Source: DASSTY01 sp035760645
Lineage (GTDB): Bacteria; Gemmatimonadota; Gemmatimonadetes; Gemmatimonadales; GWC2-71-9
DNA length: 14,074 bases
Reading direction: 5' to 3'
NCBI GenBank assembly: GCA_035760645.1
Contig: DASTSO010000009.1
Location: 1 to 14,074 of the forward strand
Shown: piece after piece, positions 5,857-13,336 of the stretch
Layout of the letters: each line of letters begins with the position of its first letter
How positions within the stretch are numbered: the stretch's first letter is position 1
Translations under genes and position numbers: made by a program
Notes under the pieces: generated by a model
Database searches by the model: none
What the model was told of the DNA's origin: nothing
The model's input: only the letters and a program-made list of their open reading frames with translations

Positions 5857-8322
5857 TCAGCCTCCCGCCTTCGGCGCGAGCGCGTCGCGGATGGCGTGCT
5901 GCACCGTCACCCGCGTCTCGCTCCTCGCCGCGCGCTCGAGCGTGGCGCGGCCCTCCGCGCCGCCCGCCTTCGCGACGGCCTGCACGGCGGCCACCGCGAA
6001 GAGCGGGTCGTAGTCGCCGAGGCGGCCGGCGGCGACCTGCGTGGCCCGCGCGGGGTCCACCTGGACGAGCGCCGTGAGGGCCGCGGTGCGCAGGTCGCGC
6101 GGCTCCGCGGGGTCGGTGAGCCGCGCGAGCGCCTCGGCGGCGGGGGCCGAGCCCCCGAGCTTCGCGAGCTGCCGCACGGCGACCCCCCGGAGCGGCGTGG
6201 CGAGCCCCGGCCGGGTGGCGCGCACGAGCTCGTCGGTCGCGGCGGCGCCGGCCGCCGCGGCGTAGGCCGTGAGCGCCGCCATCTGCACCGTGAGGCTCGG
6301 GTCCTCGCGATACATCCGGAGCGCGGTGTCGCGTCCCGCCGCGGCGTCGCGCGCGAGGAACGAGCCCAGCGCGGCGGCGCGTACCTGGCTCGCCGGGTCG
6401 CGGAGCGCGGAGGCGACGACCCGGCGCGAGGGCGCGGAGGCGTCGGTGAGCTGCCGCGCCGCCTCGGCGCGGAGCGTGGCGTCGTGCTCGTTGAGCAGCA
6501 TGAAGCGCCGGGCCTCGATCGCCGCCGAGTCGCGCGAGCCCTCGAGCGTCCGGAGGGCCCAGTTGCGCGCCAGGATGTCGAGGTCGTGCTTCGCCAGCTC
6601 GGCGAGCTCGGCCGGGGTCTGGTCGGTCGCGACCGTGCCCAGGAGCCAGCCGCCCTCGTCGAAGCGGAAGGAGAGCGGCGCGCCGGGCAGCGGGATCGGG
6701 AACGTCTCCTCCACCTTCGAGACCGTGATCTCCCGGCGCACCACCGAGTCGCGCGTGATGACGCGGATCGTCGTGGGGAAGCGGAAGAGCGGGTGCATCG
6801 CGTCGATGGGCTGCGTCTGGCGGACGGTCACGTTCAGCGTCCTCGCGCCCGCGTCCCAGCGGCGCGTCACCTGCACCTTCGGGTAGCCGATCCCGTAGGC
6901 CCACTGGTCGAAGAACCAGTCGAGGTCGCGGTTCGCCGTCTTCTCCATCGCGGCGGCGTAGTCGGCGGTCGTGACGGGCTGGTGGGCGTTGTCCACGAGG
7001 AAGCGGTGCATCCCGGCCCAGAAGAGCGAGTCGCCGAGGAGGCGCCGGAGCTGGTGGGCGAGCTGCGCGCCCTTGGGATAGACGTGGCCGCTGAAGAAGA
7101 GGACGATCGGGTCGTCGCCCTCGTACTGGCCCCAGACGAGCGGGCGGGGGTCGCCGACGTCGGCCTGCATCGCCTGCTGCTGCTGGCCCCACCAGTTGAG
7201 CGCGGCCGCGTCCCGGCCGCGGGTCTTCTCCTGCTGGACCGACTCCATGTAGGTCGTGAGGCCCTCGTTGAGCCAGATGTGCGCCCAGTCGGCCGCGGTG
7301 GTGAGATCGCCGAACCACTGGTGCGCGAGCTCGTGCGCGTCGAGGCCGCGGGTGCTCTGCTCGGGCTCCGCGGCGGCGGAGTGGAGCGCGAGGTCGGTCT
7401 GCGTCGTGGCGGAGACGTTCTCCATCCCGCCGTAGGTGAAGTCGGGGATCACCGCCTGGTCGTACTTGGCCCAGGGAAAGGGGACGCCGAGGAGCTGGCT
7501 GTAGAGCTCGATCATCGAGGGCGTCTCGCCGAACGAGCGCCAGGCGGCGAGCACGGTGTCGCGCGCCACCCAGTACTCGACGGGGCGGCCGCGCCACTGG
7601 TCCCGGAGGATCGCGAACGGCCCGGCGACGACCGAGTAGAGATAGGTCGAGGCGGGCTCCTCCTGCGACCAGTGCCAGACCCGCGTCCCCTTCCCCGCCG
7701 GCTTCACGTCCACCAGGCGGCCGTTCGAGAGCACCTGCATCGCGGTGTCGGCGGTGACGAGGAACTCCCAGGTCGTCTTGTCGTTCGCCGCGTCGTAGGT
7801 GGGGACCCAGTTGCGCGTCTCGGTGGCCTCGCCCTGCGACCAGACGACGCCGGCGCGCGGGACGAGGTAGAGCCCGCGCTCGGGCACCGTGTGGTAGCGC
7901 AGCGTGAAGGCGACGGTGTCGCCCGCGGCGGCGCGCCGCGGGAGGCGCACGGTGACGTGCGTCGTGTCGAAGGTGAAGGGGAGCTTGCGCCCGCGGGCGT
8001 CGGCCCCGGCGGTCGCCGCGTCGATCGTCAGGTTGCCGGCGTCGAGCCGCACCGTGTCGGTCGGCTGCTGGACGACGAGCCGGGTCGTGACCGCGCCGGT
8101 GAGCAGCCGCTTCGGGATGTCGAAGGCGACGGCGATGCGCTGGTGGAGGAGATCGAAGGCGTGCCGCCGGAGCGGCCAGTCGCGCGGGGGGACGTAGCGG
8201 CCGATCTGGCCGACGGGCCGCGCGGGCTGCTGGGCGGCGAGCGTGCCCGGGGCGGCGGCCGCGAGGGATGCGGCGAGGGATGCCGCGGCGAGCGCGAGCG
8301 GTGCGAGACGGAGTGCGGCCAT
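5857..8322 (-). CDS. Exported M1-family zinc aminopeptidase with C-terminal HEAT-like repeats
   Basis: This 821-residue enzyme would cleave N-terminal residues from peptides in the periplasm or outside the cell. A signal peptide covers residues 1-30 (cleavage LAA before QQ). The N-terminal beta domain spans about 55-250. The catalytic domain has the exopeptidase motif GGMEN at 298-302, the zinc motif HELAH at 330-334 and the third zinc ligand Glu353 in NEG, at the standard spacing for M1. A VYPKGA segment carries the probable transition-state Tyr. From about 620 to the end there are Ala-rich helical repeats of the HEAT/armadillo type, with phrases such as ASQVRAAALGSFLAR. ATG 8322 was chosen because it gives the tightest signal peptide; ATG 8349 (9 residues longer) is possible, and neither has a strong Shine-Dalgarno. 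It is first in a five-gene operon with the split ABC system, 9 bases before the next gene, so the two may act together. Confidence 0.93.
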   Translation of the reverse strand: MAALRLAPLALAAASLAASLAAAAPGTLAAQQPARPVGQIGRYVPPRDWPLRRHAFDLLHQRIAVAFDIPKRLLTGAVTTRLVVQQPTDTVRLDAGNLTIDAATAGADARGRKLPFTFDTTHVTVRLPRRAAAGDTVAFTLRYHTVPERGLYLVPRAGVVWSQGEATETRNWVPTYDAANDKTTWEFLVTADTAMQVLSNGRLVDVKPAGKGTRVWHWSQEEPASTYLYSVVAGPFAILRDQWRGRPVEYWVARDTVLAAWRSFGETPSMIELYSQLLGVPFPWAKYDQAVIPDFTYGGMENVSATTQTDLALHSAAAEPEQSTRGLDAHELAHQWFGDLTTAADWAHIWLNEGLTTYMESVQQEKTRGRDAAALNWWGQQQQAMQADVGDPRPLVWGQYEGDDPIVLFFSGHVYPKGAQLAHQLRRLLGDSLFWAGMHRFLVDNAHQPVTTADYAAAMEKTANRDLDWFFDQWAYGIGYPKVQVTRRWDAGARTLNVTVRQTQPIDAMHPLFRFPTTIRVITRDSVVRREITVSKVEETFPIPLPGAPLSFRFDEGGWLLGTVATDQTPAELAELAKHDLDILARNWALRTLEGSRDSAAIEARRFMLLNEHDATLRAEAARQLTDASAPSRRVVASALRDPASQVRAAALGSFLARDAAAGRDTALRMYREDPSLTVQMAALTAYAAAAGAAATDELVRATRPGLATPLRGVAVRQLAKLGGSAPAAEALARLTDPAEPRDLRTAALTALVQVDPARATQVAAGRLGDYDPLFAVAAVQAVAKAGGAEGRATLERAARSETRVTVQHAIRDALAPKAGG

Positions 8323-8348
8323 GGTCCCCCCGAACGGAAGCGTGGGCA

Positions 8349-8388
8349 TTGCGGCGGCGCGTCCCTGATAGATATATCCTTCCTCGGG
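8349..8388. promoter_or_regulatory. AT-rich island in the divergent intergenic region, likely shared promoter
   Basis: The 66 bases between the divergent starts (8322 minus, 8389 plus) contain GATAGATATATCC at 8367-8379, one of very few A/T runs in the window. On the plus strand TTGCGG (8349-8354), 18 bases, TATATC (8373-8378) resembles a sigma-70 promoter. Transcription would then begin within a few bases of ATG 8389, giving a leaderless or nearly leaderless mRNA, which agrees with the lack of a Shine-Dalgarno there. On the minus strand TATCTA (8375-8370) could be the -10 for the peptidase operon; no good -35 is seen. Confidence 0.45.
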
Positions 8389-9360
8389 ATGACGCCGCCC
8401 CTCCCCCTCGTCCTCGACACCGATCCGGGCATCGACGACACCCTCGCGCTCCTGCTCGCGCTGGCGAGCCCGGAGCTCGACGTGCGCGCCGTGGTGACGG
8501 TCTACGGCAACACCACCCTCGCCCACGCCACGGCGAACGCCCGGCGGATCGCGGCGTGGGCGGGCCGCGGCGATCTCGCGGTCGTCGCCGGCGCCGACCG
8601 GCCGCTGCTGCGCACGCTGGTCACCGCGCGCGAGACGCACGGGCCGCGCGGGCTGGGCTGGGCGAGCGCGGATGCGGTGAGCGAGGGGGCGGTCACCCCG
8701 GACCCGTTCGCGCTGCTCGAGGTGCTGCGCACGCAGCCGGCGCCGGTCACGCTCGTCACGCTGGGGCCGCTCACCAACCTCGCCCACGCGCTGCGGCGCG
8801 AGCCCGAGACGGTGCGCGCGCGGGTGGCGGCGCACGTGGCGATGGCCGGGAGCCTCCGGGCGCGGGGGACGCAGACGCCGCTGGCCGAGTTCAACGTCTG
8901 GTGCGACCCCGACGCGGCGCAGCTCGTGCTCGACGCGGAGCTGGGGACGCGCTGGGTCGGGCTCGACGTGACGCGGCTCGTCACCCTGGCCGCGCGCGAC
9001 GTCGAGGCGCTCGACCGGACGCCGCGCGACCGCTGGCTGCGCGACGCGCTGCGGTTCTACTGCGAATTTCACCGCGCGTACGAGAGCTTCGACGGCTGCG
9101 TGGTGAACGATCCCGTGCCGATCGCGCTCCTGCTCGAGCCCGACCTCGTGGACTTCGACGACGTCGGGCTCGCGGTGGACCTGCGCGACGGCGCGACGCG
9201 TGGGCAGACGCGGCTCGATCCCCGGGGCCGCACCGCGCGCGCCGCCACCGCGATCGACGCGAATACGGTGCGCGAGCTCCTGTTCCGGCGCGTCTTCGGC
9301 GCCGGGCCCGACGTCCCCCCTCCCGACCCTGCGCCCCCGACCCTGCGGAGCCCTGCATGA
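8389..9360 (+). CDS. Nucleoside hydrolase (IUNH family) with Asn at the usual catalytic His position
   Basis: This 323-residue enzyme belongs to the inosine-uridine nucleoside hydrolase family, which hydrolyses the N-glycosidic bond of ribonucleosides to base and ribose in salvage. The calcium/ribose site DTDPGIDD is at 10-17. Also present are VYGNTTLAHATANA at 38-51, ETHGPRGLG with His84, TLGPLTNLAHAL at 124-135, EFNVWCDPDAA at 167-177 and GLDVTR at 191-196. In the C-terminal motif, usually HDP, the sequence reads VVNDPVPIALLL, so Asn240 stands where most members have a general-acid His, while the calcium ligand Asp241 is kept. The tail after 310 is Pro-rich and contains a 14-base duplication. 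The start ATG 8389 opens directly with the conserved first strand and has no Shine-Dalgarno. The stop overlaps the next start (ATGA). The substrate is not predictable from sequence. Confidence 0.9.
   Translation: MTPPLPLVLDTDPGIDDTLALLLALASPELDVRAVVTVYGNTTLAHATANARRIAAWAGRGDLAVVAGADRPLLRTLVTARETHGPRGLGWASADAVSEGAVTPDPFALLEVLRTQPAPVTLVTLGPLTNLAHALRREPETVRARVAAHVAMAGSLRARGTQTPLAEFNVWCDPDAAQLVLDAELGTRWVGLDVTRLVTLAARDVEALDRTPRDRWLRDALRFYCEFHRAYESFDGCVVNDPVPIALLLEPDLVDFDDVGLAVDLRDGATRGQTRLDPRGRTARAATAIDANTVRELLFRRVFGAGPDVPPPDPAPPTLRSPA
9322..9349. repeat. Imperfect 14-base tandem duplication at the 3' end of the nucleoside hydrolase gene
   Basis: CCCGACCCTGCG occurs at 9322-9333 and again at 9336-9347, a period of 14 bases. 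The period is not a multiple of three, so the two copies are read in different frames and code for different parts of the Pro-rich tail. It lies just before the ATGA overlap with the next gene and contains the GGAG (9347-9350) that serves that gene. Confidence 0.6.
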
Positions 9361-10379
9361 GCCCTGGCTTCTCCCACCCCCGCGTCGCCGTCGTCGGCGC
9401 GGGCGACGTCGGCCGCGGCTGGGCCGCGCTCGCACTCGCCGCGGGCTGGCCCGTCGCGCTCTACGACGCGCACGCCGACGCCACGCTCGACGCCGCCGAG
9501 GAGATCGGCCGGCGGGTGGCCGCCCTCGAGCGGCGCGGCCACGCGGTGCCCGGGGCAACGGCCGCGCTTCCCGAGCGGCTGCGGGTCGGCCGGAGCCTGC
9601 TGCAGGCCGTCACCGACGCCGACTGGATCATCGAGGCCGCGCCCGAGGAGCTCCATCTCAAGCAGCGGCTTCTCGAGCAGATCGAGCAGGTGGCGCGCCG
9701 CGCGGCGATCGTCACCAGCAGCTCGAGCGGGCTGCACGCGAGCGACCTCGTCGCGCGGCTGCGCCGGCCCGAGCGCGTGCTGGTGGCGCATCCGCTCAAC
9801 CCCGTGGAGCTCCTCCCGGTGATCGAGGTCGTCCCCGGCCCCGCCACCGATCCGCACTGCGTCGAGGACGTGCGCGCCTGGCTCCTGCGGCTCGACCGGG
9901 TGCCGATCGTGCTGAAGAAGGAGATCGCCGGCAACGCGGTCGGCCGGATCGCCGCGGCGGTGTGGCGCGAGTCGATCCACCTCGTGCTCGAGGGGGTCAT
10001 CGACGTCGAGGACATGGACCGGCTCGTCGCCCTCGGCCCCTCGCTGGGGTGGGCCGCGGCGGGGCCGCACCTCACCTATCACGTCGGCGCGGGCGGGCAC
10101 GGCGTCGAGGTCTTTCTGGCCAACCTGCTGCGGACCTTCGAGAGCTGGTGGGCCGACCTCGCCACCTGGGACCGGCTCGAGCCCGAGGCGCAGGCGGCGC
10201 TCGTGCGCGCCATCGAGCGTGCCTACGGCGCGCGCATCGACGGGCTCCGCGCCGAGCGCGACGCGCGACTCGCGCGGCTCCTCGACGCGGTGCGTCCGGG
10301 GCCCCACGCCGCGGCGCGGTCGGAGCCGCCGAGCCCGCCGCCGGTGCCGACCGACCCGACGCGGCCGCTCGGGCCGTGA
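9357..10379 (+). CDS. NAD-dependent 3-hydroxyacyl-CoA/L-carnitine dehydrogenase-like protein
   Basis: This 340-residue protein is a member of the 3-hydroxyacyl-CoA dehydrogenase superfamily, oxidising a beta-hydroxy acid or acyl-CoA with NAD. The N-terminal Rossmann fold has VAVVGAGDVGRGWA with GAGDVG at 14-19, followed by Asp37 at the end of strand 2, which suits NAD rather than NADP. IIEAAPEE at 91-98, TSSSSGL at 120-126 and the catalytic-His motif AHPLNP with His145 follow. The C-terminal domain starts around KKEIAGNAVGRI (187-198). The pattern HPLNPVELLPVIEVV and KEI...VWRESIHLV...GP..GW is closer to L-carnitine dehydrogenase and L-gulonate dehydrogenase than to FadB. The real substrate is not shown. 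ATG 9357 overlaps the previous stop by 4 bases and has GGAG 6 bases ahead. The last 25 residues are Pro-rich and probably disordered. Confidence 0.82.
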   Translation: MSPGFSHPRVAVVGAGDVGRGWAALALAAGWPVALYDAHADATLDAAEEIGRRVAALERRGHAVPGATAALPERLRVGRSLLQAVTDADWIIEAAPEELHLKQRLLEQIEQVARRAAIVTSSSSGLHASDLVARLRRPERVLVAHPLNPVELLPVIEVVPGPATDPHCVEDVRAWLLRLDRVPIVLKKEIAGNAVGRIAAAVWRESIHLVLEGVIDVEDMDRLVALGPSLGWAAAGPHLTYHVGAGGHGVEVFLANLLRTFESWWADLATWDRLEPEAQAALVRAIERAYGARIDGLRAERDARLARLLDAVRPGPHAAARSEPPSPPPVPTDPTRPLGP

Positions 10380-10386
10380 GCGGCGC

Positions 10387-11088
10387 GTGAGCGGCACGCG
10401 GCCGGCCGCGGCGCGGCCGCGCGTCCTCCTCTCCTGGAGCAGCGGGAAGGACAGCGCGTGGGCGCTCCACCGGCTCCGCGCGACGGGCGAGGTCGAGGTC
10501 GGGGGGCTCGTCACCACCGTGAACGCCGCCGCGGGCCGGGTGGCGATGCACGCAGTGCGGGAGACGCTCCTCCGGGCGCAGGCCGCGGCCGCGGAGCTGC
10601 CGCTCGTCACGGTGCCGATCCCGAGTCCCTGCAGCAACGAGGAGTACGAGCGCGCCTTCGGCGCGGCGCTCGCACAGGCGGGCGCGCAGGGCGTGACGGC
10701 GGTGGCGTTCGGGGACCTGTTCCTGGAGGACGTGCGCGCCTACCGCGAGCGGCAGGTCCGGGCGGCGGGGCTCGCGCCGCTCTTTCCGCTCTGGGGCGAG
10801 GACACGGCGGCGCTCGCGCGGACGATGCTCGCCGCGGGGCTCGCGGCGCGGCTCACGTGCATCGACCCGCGCGTCCTGTCGCGCGAGTCCGCGGGCCGGG
10901 CGTTCGACGCGGCGCTGCTCGCCGCGCTGCCCGCGGGCGTGGACCCCTGCGGCGAGCGCGGCGAGTTCCACACCTTCTGCCACGCGGGCCCGATGTTCGC
11001 GCGGGAGATTCCGGTCACGGTGGGCGAGGTGGTGGAACGGGACGGCTTCGTCTTCGCGGACCTGCTCGGCGGCGGCGGCGGGGGCTGA
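10387..11088 (+). CDS. PP-loop ATPase of the DUF71/Dph6 family (COG2102)
   Basis: This 233-residue protein belongs to the ATP_bind_4 (DUF71) family. In eukaryotes the domain forms diphthine-ammonia ligase (Dph6); bacterial members lack that target and have no settled role. The PP-loop SWSSGKDS is at 16-23. The family-specific blocks are present: FGDLFLEDVRAYRERQV at 108-124, FPLWGEDT at 133-140 and GERGEFHTFCHAGPMF at 179-194. The first two are typical of the bacterial single-domain form. GTG 10387 was chosen because it lies 7 bases after the previous stop and gives a short N-terminus before strand 1; its Shine-Dalgarno is weak, so coupling to the upstream gene is likely. A Gly-only run ends the protein. 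It converges with the metal operon, with 14 bases between stops. Confidence 0.85.
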   Translation: MSGTRPAAARPRVLLSWSSGKDSAWALHRLRATGEVEVGGLVTTVNAAAGRVAMHAVRETLLRAQAAAAELPLVTVPIPSPCSNEEYERAFGAALAQAGAQGVTAVAFGDLFLEDVRAYRERQVRAAGLAPLFPLWGEDTAALARTMLAAGLAARLTCIDPRVLSRESAGRAFDAALLAALPAGVDPCGERGEFHTFCHAGPMFAREIPVTVGEVVERDGFVFADLLGGGGGG

Positions 11089-11096
11089 AGCCGAGC
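11064..11096. terminator. Inverted repeat at a convergent junction, possible terminator hairpin
   Basis: GCTCGGC at 11064-11070 and GCCGAGC at 11090-11096 can form a 7-bp stem around the stop of the DUF71 gene, with a 19-base G-rich loop. No T-tract follows on either strand. The only supporting facts are its position between two convergent operons 14 bases apart. Confidence 0.22.
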
Positions 11097-11102
11097 GGCG
11101 CC

Positions 11103-11927
11103 TCAGCGGGTGAAGCGATGCTCGAAGCTCAGGTAGGCGAGCACCTGATCCGCCCCCCGGCTCGGCCCCACGCCGATCGCGTACGCGAGGCCGGGCACGA
11201 CCTGCAGGCCGCCCGGAAAGTCCAGCGCCCAGCGCACGCCGGGACTCACCAGCATCTCGCTCGCCCAGCTCCTGCTGCCCGCGCCCGCCACGCTCGCACC
11301 CCGGACCCACACGACCTCGGCGAGCAGATTGAGCCGCGGCCGGAGCAGCCAGACCGCGCTCGCGCCGAGGTTGAGGGCGCCGGTGGTGGCGCCGACGCCC
11401 TGCGCGTCCCGCGCCCGGGGATGCAGTGTCGCCCCCGCGTTGAGGTGCGCGACGAGCGCGCGCCCGAGCGCGACGCTCAGCGGCAGGTGGACCTGGAGCC
11501 CGAGACCGCCCGCGCCGCGCTGGTGCCGGACGGCGCCCACCGGCAGCACCAGCGAGACGCGCGGCGCCACCTGCGCCCGGGCCTCGCCACCCACCAGCTG
11601 GAAGCGGTAGTTGAGCGCGACGTCCCCCGGGCCGGTGCCGGCGGGACGGTGCACCAGCGGGATCGTGTAGCTCGCCTGGTGGGTCCGGCCGCCCAGCGGC
11701 CACTCCTGGGTGAAGGTGTAGAGCCAGGCGCCGTCGTCCGCGCGGGCGAATGTGCTGATGTGCTGCACGACGCCCGACTCCTGGTTGTACGCCTCCTCGA
11801 TCAGGAAGCTGTTGTCGGCGATCTGCGCGTTCGCCGGCGTCGGCAGGGCCAGCCCCGCGCCCGCCCCCGCGACCAAGACCCCCACGAGAGCGCCCGCTCG
11901 CGACCCGCGCCGCGAGGGACAGCTCAC
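11103..11927 (-). CDS. Secreted, probably outer-membrane beta-barrel protein coupled to mntH
   Basis: I do not recognise a characterised family. The 274-residue protein begins at GTG 11927, in a GTGA 4-base overlap with the mntH stop and with GGGAG 8 bases ahead. A signal peptide covers residues 1-34 (cleavage ANA before QIADNSF). The mature part starts with FLIEEAYNQESGVVQHI and then shows alternating strands rich in Gly, Leu and Val (for example VALNYRFQLV, ASAVWLLRPRLNLLAEVVWV). It ends in LAYLSFEHRFTR, close to a barrel-type C-terminal strand. About ten to twelve strands can be guessed, like proteins annotated loosely as transporters or as the phenol-degradation MetA type. Being last in a regulator-transporter operon suggests a role in metal entry across the outer membrane, as MnoP has for Mn in Bradyrhizobium; this is inference, as there is no visible metal-binding motif. 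Confidence 0.78.
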   Translation of the reverse strand: MSCPSRRGSRAGALVGVLVAGAGAGLALPTPANAQIADNSFLIEEAYNQESGVVQHISTFARADDGAWLYTFTQEWPLGGRTHQASYTIPLVHRPAGTGPGDVALNYRFQLVGGEARAQVAPRVSLVLPVGAVRHQRGAGGLGLQVHLPLSVALGRALVAHLNAGATLHPRARDAQGVGATTGALNLGASAVWLLRPRLNLLAEVVWVRGASVAGAGSRSWASEMLVSPGVRWALDFPGGLQVVPGLAYAIGVGPSRGADQVLAYLSFEHRFTR

Positions 11928-13336
11928 CCCAGCAACTCCCGCGCGAACCCCACCAGCAGCCAGGCGTTGAGCCCGACGATCACGGCCGTCACCACCCAGG
12001 CGAGCACCCCGAGCCAGGGGCCGCTCGCGAACTCGCCCATCTTGGCGCGCTGGCTGGTGAACTGCACCAGCGGCACCACGGCGAAGGAGAGCTGGAGGCT
12101 GAGGATCACCTGGCTGAGGACGAGCAGCGCGCCGGTGCCGTGCTCGCCGTAGAGCGCGGTCACCACCACCGCCGGCACGATCGCGATGAGGCGCGTGATC
12201 AGCCGCCGCAGCCACGCCGGCAGCCGGATGTCGAGGAAGCCCTCCATGACGATCTGCCCGGCCAGGGTGCCGGTGATCGTCGAGTTCTGCCCCGAGGCGA
12301 GGAGCGCCACGGCGAAGAGCGCGCTCGCCGCGCCCGAGCCGAGCAGCGGGGTGAGGAGCTGATGGGCGTCGCCGATGTCGGCCACGTGGCGGTTGCCGGT
12401 CCAGTGGAAGGTGGCGGCCGAGAGGATGAGGATCGCCGCGTTGATGCAGAAGGCGAAGAGGAGGGCCACCGTGGAATCGAGCGTCGCGAAGCGGATGGCC
12501 TCGCGCTTCGACGCCGCGTCGGCCGCGACCCGGCGCGTCTGCACGATCGAGCTGTGCAGGTAGAGGTTGTGCGGCATCACGGTGGCGCCGAGGATGCCGA
12601 TCGCGATGTAGAGCATCGCGGGGTTCGTCACCACCTGGCCCGTGGGAACGAGCCCGCGCGCCACCCCGGCCCAATCGGGCCGCGCGAGCAGGAGCTCGAC
12701 GGCGAAGCAGCCGCCGATCGTCGCCATGAGGACGATGACGAGCGCCTCGAGCCAGCGGAAGCCGCGGTGCTGCAGCAACAGGATGAGGAGCACGTCCACC
12801 GCGGTGAGGCACACGCCCCAGATCAGCGGGATGCCGAAGAGCAGGTTGAGCGCGATCGCCGAGCCGATCACCTCGGCCAGATCGCACGCGGCGATGGCGA
12901 TCTCGCAGAGCACCCAGAGCACGAAGCTCACCGGGCGGCTGTAGTGGTCGCGGCAGGCCTGCGCGAGGTCGCGCCCGGTGACGATGCCGAGCCGGAGGGC
13001 GAGCGACTGGAGCACGATCGCCATCAGGTTCGAGATCAGGATGACGCTGAGGAGCGCGTAGCCGAACTGCGCGCCGCCGGCGAGGTCGGTGGCCCAGTTG
13101 CCCGGGTCCATGTAGCCCACGGCCACCATGTAGCCCGGCCCCGCGAAGGCGAGCGCCTTGCGCCAGAAGCCGACGCCCTTCGGGATCGAGACCGAGTGGT
13201 ACGACTCGGGCAGCGTCGGCCGCCGGCGCGCGTAGCGCCACCCGCGCGTGCCGGGCGCGCCGGGAAGGGCGGGCGCGCCGCTCGGGCGTTCCGGGGCCGG
13301 GCGCTGCTCCTCGAGCGTGCGCGGCGCGGCGCTCAT
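11924..13336 (-). CDS. mntH: Nramp-family manganese/divalent metal transporter MntH
   Basis: This 470-residue inner-membrane protein imports Mn2+ (and possibly Fe2+) with protons. The metal-site motifs are intact: DPGN at 77-80 in TM1 (GYMDPGNWATDLAGG) and ATVMPHN at 241-247 in TM6, whose Met is known in the family to favour transition metals over calcium. About eleven TM helices can be placed between 60 and 466. The first 55 residues are a Pro/Arg-rich cytoplasmic extension (RPAPERPSG), somewhat longer than in E. coli MntH. ATG 13336 overlaps the regulator stop (ATGA) and has a strong GAGGTGA 4 bases upstream; longer frames upstream only read through the regulator gene. The operon order is regulator, transporter, outer-membrane candidate, all by 4-base overlap, which implies tight coupling and repression by the regulator when metal is plentiful. 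Confidence 0.95.
   Translation of the reverse strand: MSAAPRTLEEQRPAPERPSGAPALPGAPGTRGWRYARRRPTLPESYHSVSIPKGVGFWRKALAFAGPGYMVAVGYMDPGNWATDLAGGAQFGYALLSVILISNLMAIVLQSLALRLGIVTGRDLAQACRDHYSRPVSFVLWVLCEIAIAACDLAEVIGSAIALNLLFGIPLIWGVCLTAVDVLLILLLQHRGFRWLEALVIVLMATIGGCFAVELLLARPDWAGVARGLVPTGQVVTNPAMLYIAIGILGATVMPHNLYLHSSIVQTRRVAADAASKREAIRFATLDSTVALLFAFCINAAILILSAATFHWTGNRHVADIGDAHQLLTPLLGSGAASALFAVALLASGQNSTITGTLAGQIVMEGFLDIRLPAWLRRLITRLIAIVPAVVVTALYGEHGTGALLVLSQVILSLQLSFAVVPLVQFTSQRAKMGEFASGPWLGVLAWVVTAVIVGLNAWLLVGFARELLG

Noticed and set aside
8349..8349. ATG 8349 as the start of the M1 peptidase
   Set aside because: It is not excluded, but it would put nine extra residues before the signal peptide and is not better supported by a ribosome site than ATG 8322.
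4837..9360. A 1507-residue plus-strand open frame running antisense to the peptidase and permease genes and on through the nucleoside hydrolase
   Set aside because: Its first two thirds are a mirror of real minus-strand genes: extremely Arg/Glu/Ala/Gly-rich, with no domain. It stays open only because stop codons are rare in GC-rich DNA. Its last part is the nucleoside hydrolase, which starts at 8389.
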